This document shows, piece after piece, positions 1-6,334 of a DNA stretch of 9,140 nucleotides. Numbering within the stretch: the first letter of the stretch is position 1; each line of letters starts with the position of its first letter. Under the pieces are notes generated by a model. That model did no database searches. It was not told the origin of the DNA and saw only the letters and a list, made by a program, of their open reading frames with translations. Source of the DNA: an uncultured Parvibacter sp. (GTDB lineage: Bacteria > Actinomycetota > Coriobacteriia > Coriobacteriales > Eggerthellaceae). The DNA lies in assembly GCA_910587945.1 (NCBI GenBank), contig CAJUNI010000019.1, forward strand, positions 6,244-15,383, read 5' to 3'. A program made the translations under genes and the position numbers.

Positions 1-354
1 ACGTACTTCCGCATTGGGTTCAAACAGCCCCATGACGGTATCGGCCAAAAGCGACTTCCCCGATCCCGAAGCGCCAACAACGGCCACAATTTCACCCCGA
101 TGCACGGCTAAGTTCAACCCATGGAGTACTTCTACCGGGCGCTGCTGAGCGCCCAAAAACGACGCGCATTTCTCATACATACGAAAGCTCAGATAGAGAT
201 CTTCCACCTGCAAAAGATGATGTCCGCCGGCATGAATGCTTCGCTCATCATGAAAGTGGCCATGATGATGACCCGTACTGCTATGATCAAGCGCCTCATG
301 AACGCGAGGAGCATTGTGGCGATCCTCTGAAGGTGCTAATGACGAAGTAGCCAT
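1..354 (-). CDS. nikD: ABC transporter ATP-binding subunit, NikD-like, with His-rich N-terminus (partial, 3' end off left edge)
   Basis: This is the ATPase that would energise the two permeases encoded just upstream. Only the first 118 residues are in the window. The ATG at 354-352 lies 9 nt after the permease stop, with a G-rich ribosome site (AGGGGG) overlapping that stop. Residues 13-46 contain eleven histidines, including HHHGHFH at 29-35 and a HH pair at 45-46. The ABC fold then begins (LLQVEDLYLSF, 47-57), with the Walker A loop GASGSGKS at 94-101. The signature motif and Walker B fall outside the window. OppD/DppD/NikD ATPases normally begin close to the first beta strand, so the tail is an addition. 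The tail and the NikR-like operators upstream favour nickel as substrate. From this fragment alone a peptide transporter ATPase, or a fused NikD-NikE, cannot be excluded. The ATPase assignment is near certain; the nickel role is inference. Confidence 0.85.
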   Translation of the reverse strand, partial: MATSSLAPSEDRHNAPRVHEALDHSSTGHHHGHFHDERSIHAGGHHLLQVEDLYLSFRMYEKCASFLGAQQRPVEVLHGLNLAVHRGEIVAVVGASGSGKSLLADTVMGLFEPNAEVR

Positions 355-363
355 CCCAGCCCC

Positions 364-1242
364 CTATTCCTGATTCCGCGCCGGATCGACCATAGTGCGC
401 AAGCTCGAGCCTGCTCCGTCAAAGAGCATAACTACTAACACCAATGCACAACCAGGAAGCACCGCAAGCCACCACATTCCCGCCGACAGATAGCCCATAG
501 ACTCACTCAAAATGACGCCGATGGCAGGCATTTCCGGGGGCAAGCCAAACCCTAAAAAGGTAATAGCCGATTCATGGAGGATAGCGTGAGGGAATAAAAG
601 AATAAGACCCACAATAAACTGGGGCAGCAGATAGGGAATCAAATGGCGCCACGCAATCATCAAAGGCGAAACCCCTAAACGCTCGGCCGCAGCGACAAAG
701 CCCGACTCTCGACACTGGAGGATTTCAGCACGAAGAACCCGTGTCAAACTCGGCCAATGGGTAAGAGCAATGCCAATGACCACGCCCCAAAATCCCTTCC
801 CCAACGCAAACGAAATCAAAATGAGCAGCACAATATGGGGGATACCAATAAAAAGATCTACGAGCCACGTGACAACCGCATCCACTTTGCGACCCCCTAA
901 GGCGGAAGCCGTGGCTAATCCCAACGCCAGAAACGCAGACACCGTAGCGGCTACCAGTCCCAAAAGAACACTGATGGAAAGACCTGCCAACGTACGGGCG
1001 AGCATATCGCGCCCCAACCAGTCCGTGCCAAAGGGATGCTCCCAAGACGGAGCCTGTCCTTGGGCCGAAAAATCCACTACTGATGCGGCGGGCTCCAAGA
1101 GTCGACCCGCCACTACTACCGCAATGAGCAGGAAGCAAGTGCACCCAAACCAAAGGGCCGTACCCCGCCGCCGAGCAACGGTGCGTTGTTTGGGGGCGTG
1201 AAGCAGCGGAAGAGCGGTCGCAGTGCCATCAGACTTCGTCAT
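364..1242 (-). CDS. nikC: ABC transporter permease, NikC/DppC/OppC family
   Basis: This inner-membrane permease is the second of a pair that forms the channel of a nickel/peptide-class importer. It has 292 residues, normal for the family. An OppC_N-type N-terminal helix covers about residues 29-46. The family signature HPFGTDWLGRDMLAR follows at 69-83, and then hydrophobic segments at about 89-113, 123-147, 152-161, 204-219 and 257-274. The cytoplasmic EAA-type loop that docks on the ATPase is at about 179-203, with G190 and I202-P203. The reading frame is open further upstream to an ATG at 1284. I chose the ATG at 1242 because a strong AGGAGG lies 6 nt ahead of it. This start overlaps the end of the preceding permease gene by 14 nt, which implies translational coupling. 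The ATPase gene follows after 9 nt. The family is certain; substrate specificity rests on the operon context. Confidence 0.9.
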   Translation of the reverse strand: MTKSDGTATALPLLHAPKQRTVARRRGTALWFGCTCFLLIAVVVAGRLLEPAASVVDFSAQGQAPSWEHPFGTDWLGRDMLARTLAGLSISVLLGLVAATVSAFLALGLATASALGGRKVDAVVTWLVDLFIGIPHIVLLILISFALGKGFWGVVIGIALTHWPSLTRVLRAEILQCRESGFVAAAERLGVSPLMIAWRHLIPYLLPQFIVGLILLFPHAILHESAITFLGFGLPPEMPAIGVILSESMGYLSAGMWWLAVLPGCALVLVVMLFDGAGSSLRTMVDPARNQE

Positions 1243-2266
1243 GGCGCGCCTCCTGTTCCCCCAATAACTCCAACGCGCCGGCACCCTTCAAAACACCCGG
1301 CTTGGTCATCCGTGGATCCACTACCCCATAGAGAATATTGGCGATGAGGTTGCCCCCGAAAACCAAAGCGGCCGATACCAACGATATTCCCGCCAGAAGC
1401 GCCACATCTCCGCCGAGTCCAGCCGTCACGGCAGCCTGGCCTAACCCGGGATAGGAGAAGACCGTTTCCACCAATACCGAGCCACCAAAAATCTCTGCAA
1501 TAGAAGCAAACTGCAATGTAAGAGCTGGTAGGGCCACATTGCGCAGCCCATGGTGAATCAAAATTGAGCGAGCCGAGTCTCCCCGCGCCCGAGCAAAACG
1601 GGCGTACTCACTTTCAAGGGCATCGATGGTCTTTTCCCGGGTATGCAACGCAATATTTGCAACTCCCACCAGTGATAACGTCAGAGCCGGAAGAGCCAAA
1701 TGATAAAGGGTATCTGCCAAGGTCACCTCAGAGGAAGTGACCCCAATGGGTACCGAGAATCCCAGGGGAAACCATCTCAAGGTAACGGAGAAGACCACCA
1801 GCAAAACTAAGCCGAGCCAAAACGTCGGAACGGAAGCCAAGATAAAGCAATAGGCCTTCACTCCCCGATCAAGCAGGCGACCCTGATGGGCTCCCGCTGC
1901 AACCCCCAACGCAAATCCGAGCACCCCAGAAATCACCCAGGCTATAGCCATGAGCAACAACGAATTGCCCGCGCGCTCCCAGATAACCTCAGCTACCGGG
2001 CGATTAAAGCGCAGCGATGTGCCCAAGTCTCCACTAAACAGGGCACCGAGCCAACGCCCATAGCGTTCCCACAAGGGTTGATCATGGCCCCAAAATGCCG
2101 CTAGTTCCGCACGCTTCTCTGGGCTCATATTGATGTAGGCTGCTTGGCCTACATTCGCCTGCACGTAATCAATGGGAGATACGCTAATGAGGATAAAAAC
2201 CCCAAGGCTCACCGCAAGCATGAGCAGAATGAATTTCCCGATATTTTGAAGAATGAAGCGTGCCAC
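1229..2266 (-). CDS. nikB: ABC transporter permease, NikB/DppB/OppB family
   Basis: This is the first permease subunit of the importer, with 345 residues. The N-terminal helix (about 5-30) begins with MARFILQNIG, a typical DppB/NikB opening. A long extracytoplasmic stretch follows and ends in GDLGTSLRFNRPV (79-91). Further helices lie at about 103-125, 138-162, 188-206, 245-265 and 288-314. The EAA-type loop is at about 221-247 (YARFARARGD, with G229). VFSYPGLGQ (269-277) and VDPR (316-319) are standard family motifs. The start codon is GTG at 2266-2264. I see no good Shine-Dalgarno ahead of it, only a GGA about 15 nt upstream, so the start rests on homology to the family N-terminus. The gene lies 44 nt after the binding-protein gene and overlaps the next permease gene by 14 nt. 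Nickel specificity is inferred from the promoter operators, not from the permease itself. Confidence 0.9.
   Translation of the reverse strand: MARFILQNIGKFILLMLAVSLGVFILISVSPIDYVQANVGQAAYINMSPEKRAELAAFWGHDQPLWERYGRWLGALFSGDLGTSLRFNRPVAEVIWERAGNSLLLMAIAWVISGVLGFALGVAAGAHQGRLLDRGVKAYCFILASVPTFWLGLVLLVVFSVTLRWFPLGFSVPIGVTSSEVTLADTLYHLALPALTLSLVGVANIALHTREKTIDALESEYARFARARGDSARSILIHHGLRNVALPALTLQFASIAEIFGGSVLVETVFSYPGLGQAAVTAGLGGDVALLAGISLVSAALVFGGNLIANILYGVVDPRMTKPGVLKGAGALELLGEQEARHDEV
1249..1254 (-). promoter_or_regulatory. Ribosome binding site of nikC (decides the start)
   Basis: AGGAGG on the minus strand lies 6 nt before the ATG at 1242-1240, inside the last codons of the upstream permease gene. 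It supports the 1242 start over the upstream in-frame ATG at 1284 and points to coupled translation of the two permeases. Confidence 0.85.
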
Positions 2267-2310
2267 TGGCTACTCAGTTCCGGCCCTGCACGGCAACGCT
2301 GGTCCTGATC

Positions 2311-3951
2311 CTATTCATCCCACCACCACTGATCCACATTGTTAACCAACGACCAACCATGGCCATGGGGATGAGGTTTTTGCTCAGCGACACGTAACCC
2401 CTGACGGGCAAAGTATAGGTGATCCACATTCACGAGCCACGCCCAAGTAGCTTCCCCTTGAGGAGCAATACCTTCGCTACCATTCCACTGGGCGTCTTGC
2501 CACAGGTCAAAGGATTCTTCTACGGTCGGAGTTGCCAACGCCCGATCCATATAGTCGTCCAAAACATCGCTGGTATAGCTAGAGAAGTTTCCCCAGCCTG
2601 ACGAATAAGAGAGGTTATAGAGCTCGGTTGGCGAATTTGAACCCCACCCCCACAATACGGGGTCAGCGTACTGGCGCGGCACGATGTCATCATAGCTTGC
2701 CCCATGAACTTCCACCGCAATACCTAAGGGTGCCAGCTGGCTTTTTACCGCTTCAGCCAGCGCCTGCCGCACGGAATCCCCCACCATATACCACAGCGGA
2801 AACTCGGCTCGCAGGCCATCTTTACTACGAATGCCATCAGACCCCGGAACCCATCCTGCCTGATCCAGAAGCTGCGTTGCCTGAGCAGTATCCGTTTCGC
2901 ATTTCATAGCCACACTGGCCCAGGGCATACCATCGCTCACGCTATAGGCAGCCGTACCATAGCCATTCAAAACCGTATTCACTAACGCCTGGCGATCGAG
3001 TCCGTAATTAATCGCCTGGCGAAGAGCCCGATCGGCCGTGACATCGTTGCCCACCTCATAGACCACCCCAGCATCCTCACGGGTAGTACCCGCCGGAAGC
3101 ACCGGGAATGAGATCCCTCGAGAGTCCACGGATAGACAATTGAGTAGATCATAGTCTTGGGGACACTGGGCTGCCATCGTAGCTGAGGTATAGGCAATAT
3201 CCGCCACGCCGGCCATCGCAGAAGCCAGCGAGGCGTCTTCATCCATAAACAGCACCACCACCCGCTTCATTTTTGGCTGTTCGCCATAATAGTCAGGGTT
3301 GACCTCGAGAATTACCTGTTGGCCCCGATCCCATTGCACAAGCTTATAGCGTCCCGACCCTATGGGATTTTGGCCATAGGAGGAGTCGTAGGCGTTCTCA
3401 GGCACAATACCAATGACGGCAAGGGTGTAAAGCAGCGCATTAAAGGGTTTATTCAGGTGAATAACCACACGTGTGTCAGTGGGCGCTTCCACCCTATCTA
3501 TCATGGAAAGATCCGCCTCGGAAGCAGGATTCTCGCGAATCCCATTGAGCGTAAACGCCACGTCTGATGCTCGCAGTGGGTCCCCATTGGTGAATACCAC
3601 ATCATCGCGAATAGTGAACGTCCAAGTCAGGCCATCTTCGCTACAGTTATAGTCGACTGCCAGGTCGTTCTTGAACGACAGATCAGTATCTGTGGTGATA
3701 AGAGTAGATTGAATCAGCGGCTCATGAACGTGTTCGCCACAGCCCCAAGAAATGAAGGGATCGAATCCCGCCGGAGGTTCTGAGCTTGGCGTCATCGTAA
3801 TAATGACCGATGAGTCCCCTGAGTGGGATTGCCCCGTACTCGCCTTTTCCGAAGAAGAGTTTGCGCATCCACTGACCCCTGCTCCGAGCAATGCTGCTGT
3901 GGCACCAAAGCCTACCAGCTTGCAAAATGAGCGGCGAGATGTCGGGATCAT
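2311..3951 (-). CDS. nikA: Extracytoplasmic solute-binding lipoprotein, SBP_bac_5 family (probable nickel-binding NikA-like)
   Basis: This substrate-capture subunit of the importer is anchored outside the cell membrane. It has 546 residues, usual for family 5 binding proteins. The N-terminus has a twin-arginine motif (SRRSFCK, 5-11), a hydrophobic stretch (12-25) and a lipobox VSGC with the lipidated cysteine at C29, so it is probably exported folded through Tat. Family landmarks include FDPF near 63, the DGLTWTFTIRDDVVFTNGDPL block (about 106-126), NPIGSGRYKL (195-204), NPDYYG (218-223) and LRQAINYGLDRQALV (310-324). Candidate metal ligands are C71-x2-H74-x-H76 in the N-terminal lobe and H527, H529 and H531 in HPHGHGW near the C-terminus. 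The ATG at 3951 has GGAGG 6 nt upstream. It is the first gene of the operon, directly downstream of paired NikR-like operators. A di/oligopeptide substrate is the alternative. I am sure of the family and moderately sure of nickel. Confidence 0.88.
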   Translation of the reverse strand: MIPTSRRSFCKLVGFGATAALLGAGVSGCANSSSEKASTGQSHSGDSSVIITMTPSSEPPAGFDPFISWGCGEHVHEPLIQSTLITTDTDLSFKNDLAVDYNCSEDGLTWTFTIRDDVVFTNGDPLRASDVAFTLNGIRENPASEADLSMIDRVEAPTDTRVVIHLNKPFNALLYTLAVIGIVPENAYDSSYGQNPIGSGRYKLVQWDRGQQVILEVNPDYYGEQPKMKRVVVLFMDEDASLASAMAGVADIAYTSATMAAQCPQDYDLLNCLSVDSRGISFPVLPAGTTREDAGVVYEVGNDVTADRALRQAINYGLDRQALVNTVLNGYGTAAYSVSDGMPWASVAMKCETDTAQATQLLDQAGWVPGSDGIRSKDGLRAEFPLWYMVGDSVRQALAEAVKSQLAPLGIAVEVHGASYDDIVPRQYADPVLWGWGSNSPTELYNLSYSSGWGNFSSYTSDVLDDYMDRALATPTVEESFDLWQDAQWNGSEGIAPQGEATWAWLVNVDHLYFARQGLRVAEQKPHPHGHGWSLVNNVDQWWWDE

Positions 3952-3965
3952 GACCCACCTCCATG

Positions 3966-3992
3966 GTGTTACGTAATCTGAATACGTAACAC
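3966..3992 (-). promoter_or_regulatory. Operator 1: perfect NikR-type dyad upstream of nikA
   Basis: This is a perfect inverted repeat with 10-bp arms, GTGTTACGTA and TACGTAACAC, around a 7-bp spacer. Read as half-sites it is GTGTTAC-N13-GTAACAC, 27 bp in all. From memory, this is the operator form reported for Geobacter-type NikR (GTGTTAC-N13/14-GTAACAC). It lies immediately downstream of a candidate -10 box and 3 nt before the ribosome site of nikA. Bound repressor there would block transcription of the transporter when nickel is plentiful. The dyad is seen directly; NikR as its ligand is inference. Confidence 0.8.
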
Positions 3993-3998
3993 ATCATA
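3993..3998 (-). promoter_or_regulatory. Candidate -10 box for the nik operon
   Basis: TATGAT on the minus strand lies between the two operators and abuts operator 1. It matches TATAAT at five of six positions. No good -35 hexamer is visible at 16-18 bp. The weak -35 region would fall on operator 2. If used, transcription would begin near 3986, inside operator 1, and give a leader of about 35 nt. This is plausible by position only. Confidence 0.35.
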
Positions 3999-4017
3999 GC
4001 TGACCCATTCGCTCAAG

Positions 4018-4044
4018 GTGTTACGACTTTTGAAATCGTAACCA
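4018..4044 (-). promoter_or_regulatory. Operator 2: second NikR-type dyad upstream of nikA
   Basis: The left half-site is GTGTTAC and the right is GTAACCA, separated by 13 bp. The total is 27 bp, the same geometry as operator 1, with two mismatches in the right half. The exact inverted core is GTTACGA / TCGTAAC. Its centre (4031) is 52 bp from the centre of operator 1 (3979), close to five helical turns, so two repressor tetramers could sit on the same face of the DNA. It overlaps the expected -35 region of the candidate promoter. Confidence 0.7.
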
Positions 4045-4091
4045 ACGACGGTTAGCGGCGCTCATTCTGATTAAAAGTTGCCAAGTGCCTG

Positions 4092-4415
4092 TCAGATAAG
4101 CGTAAGAAGAGCATAGGCAATAACCCCCGTAAGGGCGCTGTAGAGCAAGGAACGCGTTTTACACGCCACAACAATGACGCAAAGCGCTGCAATAAGCGGA
4201 ATAGCGGCAGGCCAAAGTCCTCCCGAAAACATACCCGGGGTCAGCAAATCATTAGCCACCAGAGCCGCAAACGCAGCAGGCGGAATAAACCCGAGGGCGC
4301 GACCTAAGGTTTCCGGAAGCGCTTTGCCCTTAAGAAGAAACAGGGGAAGCACGCGGCAGGCAAGCATGGTGATAGCGCACACCCCCAGAACAATCCAAAA
4401 CTCTGTCCAGCTCAC
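4092..4415 (-). CDS. azlD: Branched-chain amino acid exporter small subunit, AzlD family
   Basis: This is the small membrane partner of AzlC. Together they form a two-subunit exporter for branched-chain amino acids and their analogues (AzlCD/BrnFE type). It has 107 residues, the usual size for the family, with hydrophobic segments at about 5-27, 45-58, 66-84 and 90-107. Typical AzlD motifs are RVLPLFLL (21-28) and FIPPAAFAALVAN (43-55). The start is GTG at 4415-4413, within a GTGA junction shared with the azlC stop, so the two genes overlap by 4 nt and are probably translationally coupled. A loose purine-rich site (GGCGGGTGAG) precedes the start. No convincing terminator follows it. The roughly 140 nt to nikA hold the nik operators and promoter. 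Confidence 0.88.
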   Translation of the reverse strand: MSWTEFWIVLGVCAITMLACRVLPLFLLKGKALPETLGRALGFIPPAAFAALVANDLLTPGMFSGGLWPAAIPLIAALCVIVVACKTRSLLYSALTGVIAYALLTLI

Positions 4416-5119
4416 GAGCGCTCACCCGCCTCTCGCGAGTTCCGTTGCAAGCGCTCAAAGACCATAGCTACCGCTACACCGGCTAAGGCACCGATCAAAA
4501 TGGCTGGACCGCCGAGGCCAATCAGTTTGCACCCATAGACCCCGAGCATGGCACAGACAATGGCCACGATATTGGCTGAGGTCATTTTCTGGGTAACCAG
4601 CAAGCAGATAAAAATTGCAGTCATAGCAAACGCCGCGATGTTTAGAGGAATGCCAATGGCGCTCCCTACCAGCACACCTACCACATTGGAGACCGTCCAG
4701 GAGCTTTGGGAGAACAGGTTTACCATCAAGGCGCGATCCACCGACCAATGACCTTCGGCAAACTTGGCAGTAGAAACCCCATAGCTCTCATCAGTGACCG
4801 TAGCAGCAAAGAAGAATGCAAGTCGCTTCGACACTCCCTTGCATTCCGGAGCAAAGGAAGCGGCGTAAAGCATCTGCCGCGTATTAACCAAAGAAACGCT
4901 CGCAATAATAGATGCCAAAGGCGACGCCGCCAGATACATATTCGGAATCATGAATTGGCCAGCGCCCGAGTAGAACAGCGCCGATAGAAGAAAGACTTGC
5001 AGGGCATTGAGCCCGATGGAATCACAGAGAATGCCGCAGGGAATACCAATAGCCACGTAGCCCAACATAATGGGTACCGCGGCTTGAAATGCTTCTTTTA
5101 CATGGGTTTTTTCTATCAT
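4412..5119 (-). CDS. azlC: Branched-chain amino acid exporter large subunit, AzlC family
   Basis: This is the large membrane subunit of the AzlCD exporter. From the chosen ATG at 5119 it has 235 residues, typical for AzlC. The N-terminus, VKEAFQAAVPIMLGYVAIG (7-25), is the standard AzlC opening. Other family motifs are YSGAGQF (50-56), VNTRQMLYAASF (78-89) and TDESYGV (109-115). There are several hydrophobic segments, the last at about 205-220, and then a basic tail. Upstream in-frame starts exist (ATG at 5131 and 5140, TTG at 5230) but none has a Shine-Dalgarno. The extra residues from 5230 do not look like a membrane-protein start. I prefer 5119 because it fits the family length and sits just after a consensus -10 box. 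The gap to dgt is about 135 nt, so azlCD may form its own unit. The family is certain; the start is moderately certain. Confidence 0.85.
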   Translation of the reverse strand: MIEKTHVKEAFQAAVPIMLGYVAIGIPCGILCDSIGLNALQVFLLSALFYSGAGQFMIPNMYLAASPLASIIASVSLVNTRQMLYAASFAPECKGVSKRLAFFFAATVTDESYGVSTAKFAEGHWSVDRALMVNLFSQSSWTVSNVVGVLVGSAIGIPLNIAAFAMTAIFICLLVTQKMTSANIVAIVCAMLGVYGCKLIGLGGPAILIGALAGVAVAMVFERLQRNSREAGERS

Positions 5120-5129
5120 AGTGAACGCC

Positions 5130-5158
5130 ATTATAGCCATGGGGCCACAGAAGGATAA
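5130..5158 (-). promoter_or_regulatory. Candidate azlCD promoter, possibly giving a leaderless mRNA
   Basis: A perfect TATAAT lies at 5135-5130 on the minus strand, with a poor -35 candidate (TTATCC, 5158-5153) at 17-bp spacing. Expected initiation near 5123 would leave only about 3-5 nt before the ATG at 5119. That fits the absence of any ribosome binding site at the azlC start. The hexamer also encodes residues of the longer open frame, so it could be chance. Confidence 0.35.
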
Positions 5159-5254
5159 GACCCCAGAAAAATGAGTGACAGAATCCAGCGGCCAAACCAC
5201 TCGTCCAACGCGGCGAAGCTCATTCCCCAAATACCGCGCCGCCAGAAAAGCGGC

Positions 5255-6310
5255 TTAATAATTCAAGGTATGGGGAACAAACAGAGCCTGAAAACAGCTC
5301 TTGGCATAGCGGTCGGTCATTCCCGCAATATAGTCCGTTACCGCCTGCAGCTCATCCCCTTCCGATAGCACTCGATACTCCTTTGGAATGTCTTCAGGGT
5401 GAGCAACGTAGTAGTCAAATAGTCCCTCAATGAGCCGCGTGGCTTTATCCACTTCCGCTACCACGGGTTCTGCGTGATAGACATGCTCGAACAGGAAGGC
5501 ACGCAGTTCCATCATGGCGTCCCAAATCTCAGGGCTTAGCGCAATGTCTCCCTTAGCAGCCGAGGTTGTTACCATGTCAGAGACAAGCGTTGAAATACGA
5601 GCCGAGTGATGGGGTCCGAGCAGCGCATGGGTGCTCTCCGGCAAATCCGCCTCCTCAAGAACGCCAGCACGAATCGCATCATCAATATCATGATTCACAT
5701 AGGCAATGCGATCAGCGGTGGCCACAATGCGCCCCTCAAGAGTTGAAGCGCGCCGAGGTCCGGTATGACATACAATACCGTCTCGCACTTCAGCGGTGAG
5801 ATTAAGCCCACGACCGTCGTTTTCAATCACGTCCACCACACGCAAGCTCTGTTCGTTATGACGATAAAGCGAAGCCACTTCAGGAGAATCAGGAGCAATC
5901 CCTTTGTAGCGGGCAATGCATCGAGCTAAGGCGTCTTCTCCGGTATGGCCAAAGGGGGTATGGCCCAAGTCATGACCAAGAGCAATGGCTTCAGTCAAAT
6001 CCTCATTGAGACCCAAGGCCCGGGCAATGGTCCGAGCAATCTGAGCCACTTCAAGAGTGTGAGTCAGCCGCGTACGATAGTGATCCCCTTCAGCCGCAAG
6101 AAAGACCTGAGTCTTATGGGAGAGCCGTCGGAATGATTTCGTATGGAGAATCTTATCGCGGTCCCGCTGATATTCGGTTCGGAGCGGATCTCTATCGTGG
6201 GAACATGCGCGACCGTGGGTCTGATCAGCAAATGAAGCCTGCTCATTAAAGCGCTGGTGTTCCGCTCGCTCTTGAAACTGACGATCTTTAATCTCCATGA
6301 AGCCATCCAT
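5255..6310 (-). CDS. dgt: Deoxyguanosinetriphosphate triphosphohydrolase-like HD protein
   Basis: This cytoplasmic HD-superfamily hydrolase of the dGTPase family would convert dNTPs, classically dGTP, to the nucleoside and tripolyphosphate. It has 351 residues, within the range of the shorter bacterial dGTPase-like proteins. Seen in order are the N-terminal block RTEYQRDRDKILHTKSFRRL (44-63), KTQVF (66-70), RTRLTHTLEVAQIAR (79-93) with metal ligand H84, and LGHDLGHTPFGHTGE (111-125) with the H113-D114 pair. The fourth ligand, D200, is in ATADRIAYVNHD. The C-terminal YIAGMTDRYA (327-336) is characteristic of the family. The ATG at 6310 has a GGGAAAGAG purine run before it; M5 (6298) is an alternative start. 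It lies 24 nt after mtnA and is probably cotranscribed with it. In actinobacteria dgt is often followed by dnaG; here azlCD follows instead. True substrate preference cannot be read from the sequence. Confidence 0.9.
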   Translation of the reverse strand: MDGFMEIKDRQFQERAEHQRFNEQASFADQTHGRACSHDRDPLRTEYQRDRDKILHTKSFRRLSHKTQVFLAAEGDHYRTRLTHTLEVAQIARTIARALGLNEDLTEAIALGHDLGHTPFGHTGEDALARCIARYKGIAPDSPEVASLYRHNEQSLRVVDVIENDGRGLNLTAEVRDGIVCHTGPRRASTLEGRIVATADRIAYVNHDIDDAIRAGVLEEADLPESTHALLGPHHSARISTLVSDMVTTSAAKGDIALSPEIWDAMMELRAFLFEHVYHAEPVVAEVDKATRLIEGLFDYYVAHPEDIPKEYRVLSEGDELQAVTDYIAGMTDRYAKSCFQALFVPHTLNY

Positions 6311-6334
6311 CTCTTTCCCGATAACGCCGCTTCC

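Noticed and set aside
121..330. Plus-strand open frame of 69 codons at the left end
   Set aside because: It is the antisense shadow of the ATPase N-terminus. The repeated Met residues come from the complement of His codons (CAT read as ATG).
770..1201. Plus-strand open frame of 143 codons opposite nikC
   Set aside because: It is antisense to a well-supported permease gene, with no recognisable motif or ribosome site.
1243..1284. Upstream extension of nikC to an ATG at 1284
   Set aside because: The AGGAGG sits at ideal distance from the ATG at 1242, and the extra 14 residues merely reuse the end of the nikB coding sequence.
5120..5230. Extension of azlC to a TTG at 5230
   Set aside because: It has no ribosome site, and 37 extra residues precede the normal AzlC N-terminus.
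5238..5254. Small hairpin right after the dgt stop (GCCGC / GCGGC)
   Set aside because: The stem is only 5 bp and no T-run follows, so I do not call it a terminator.
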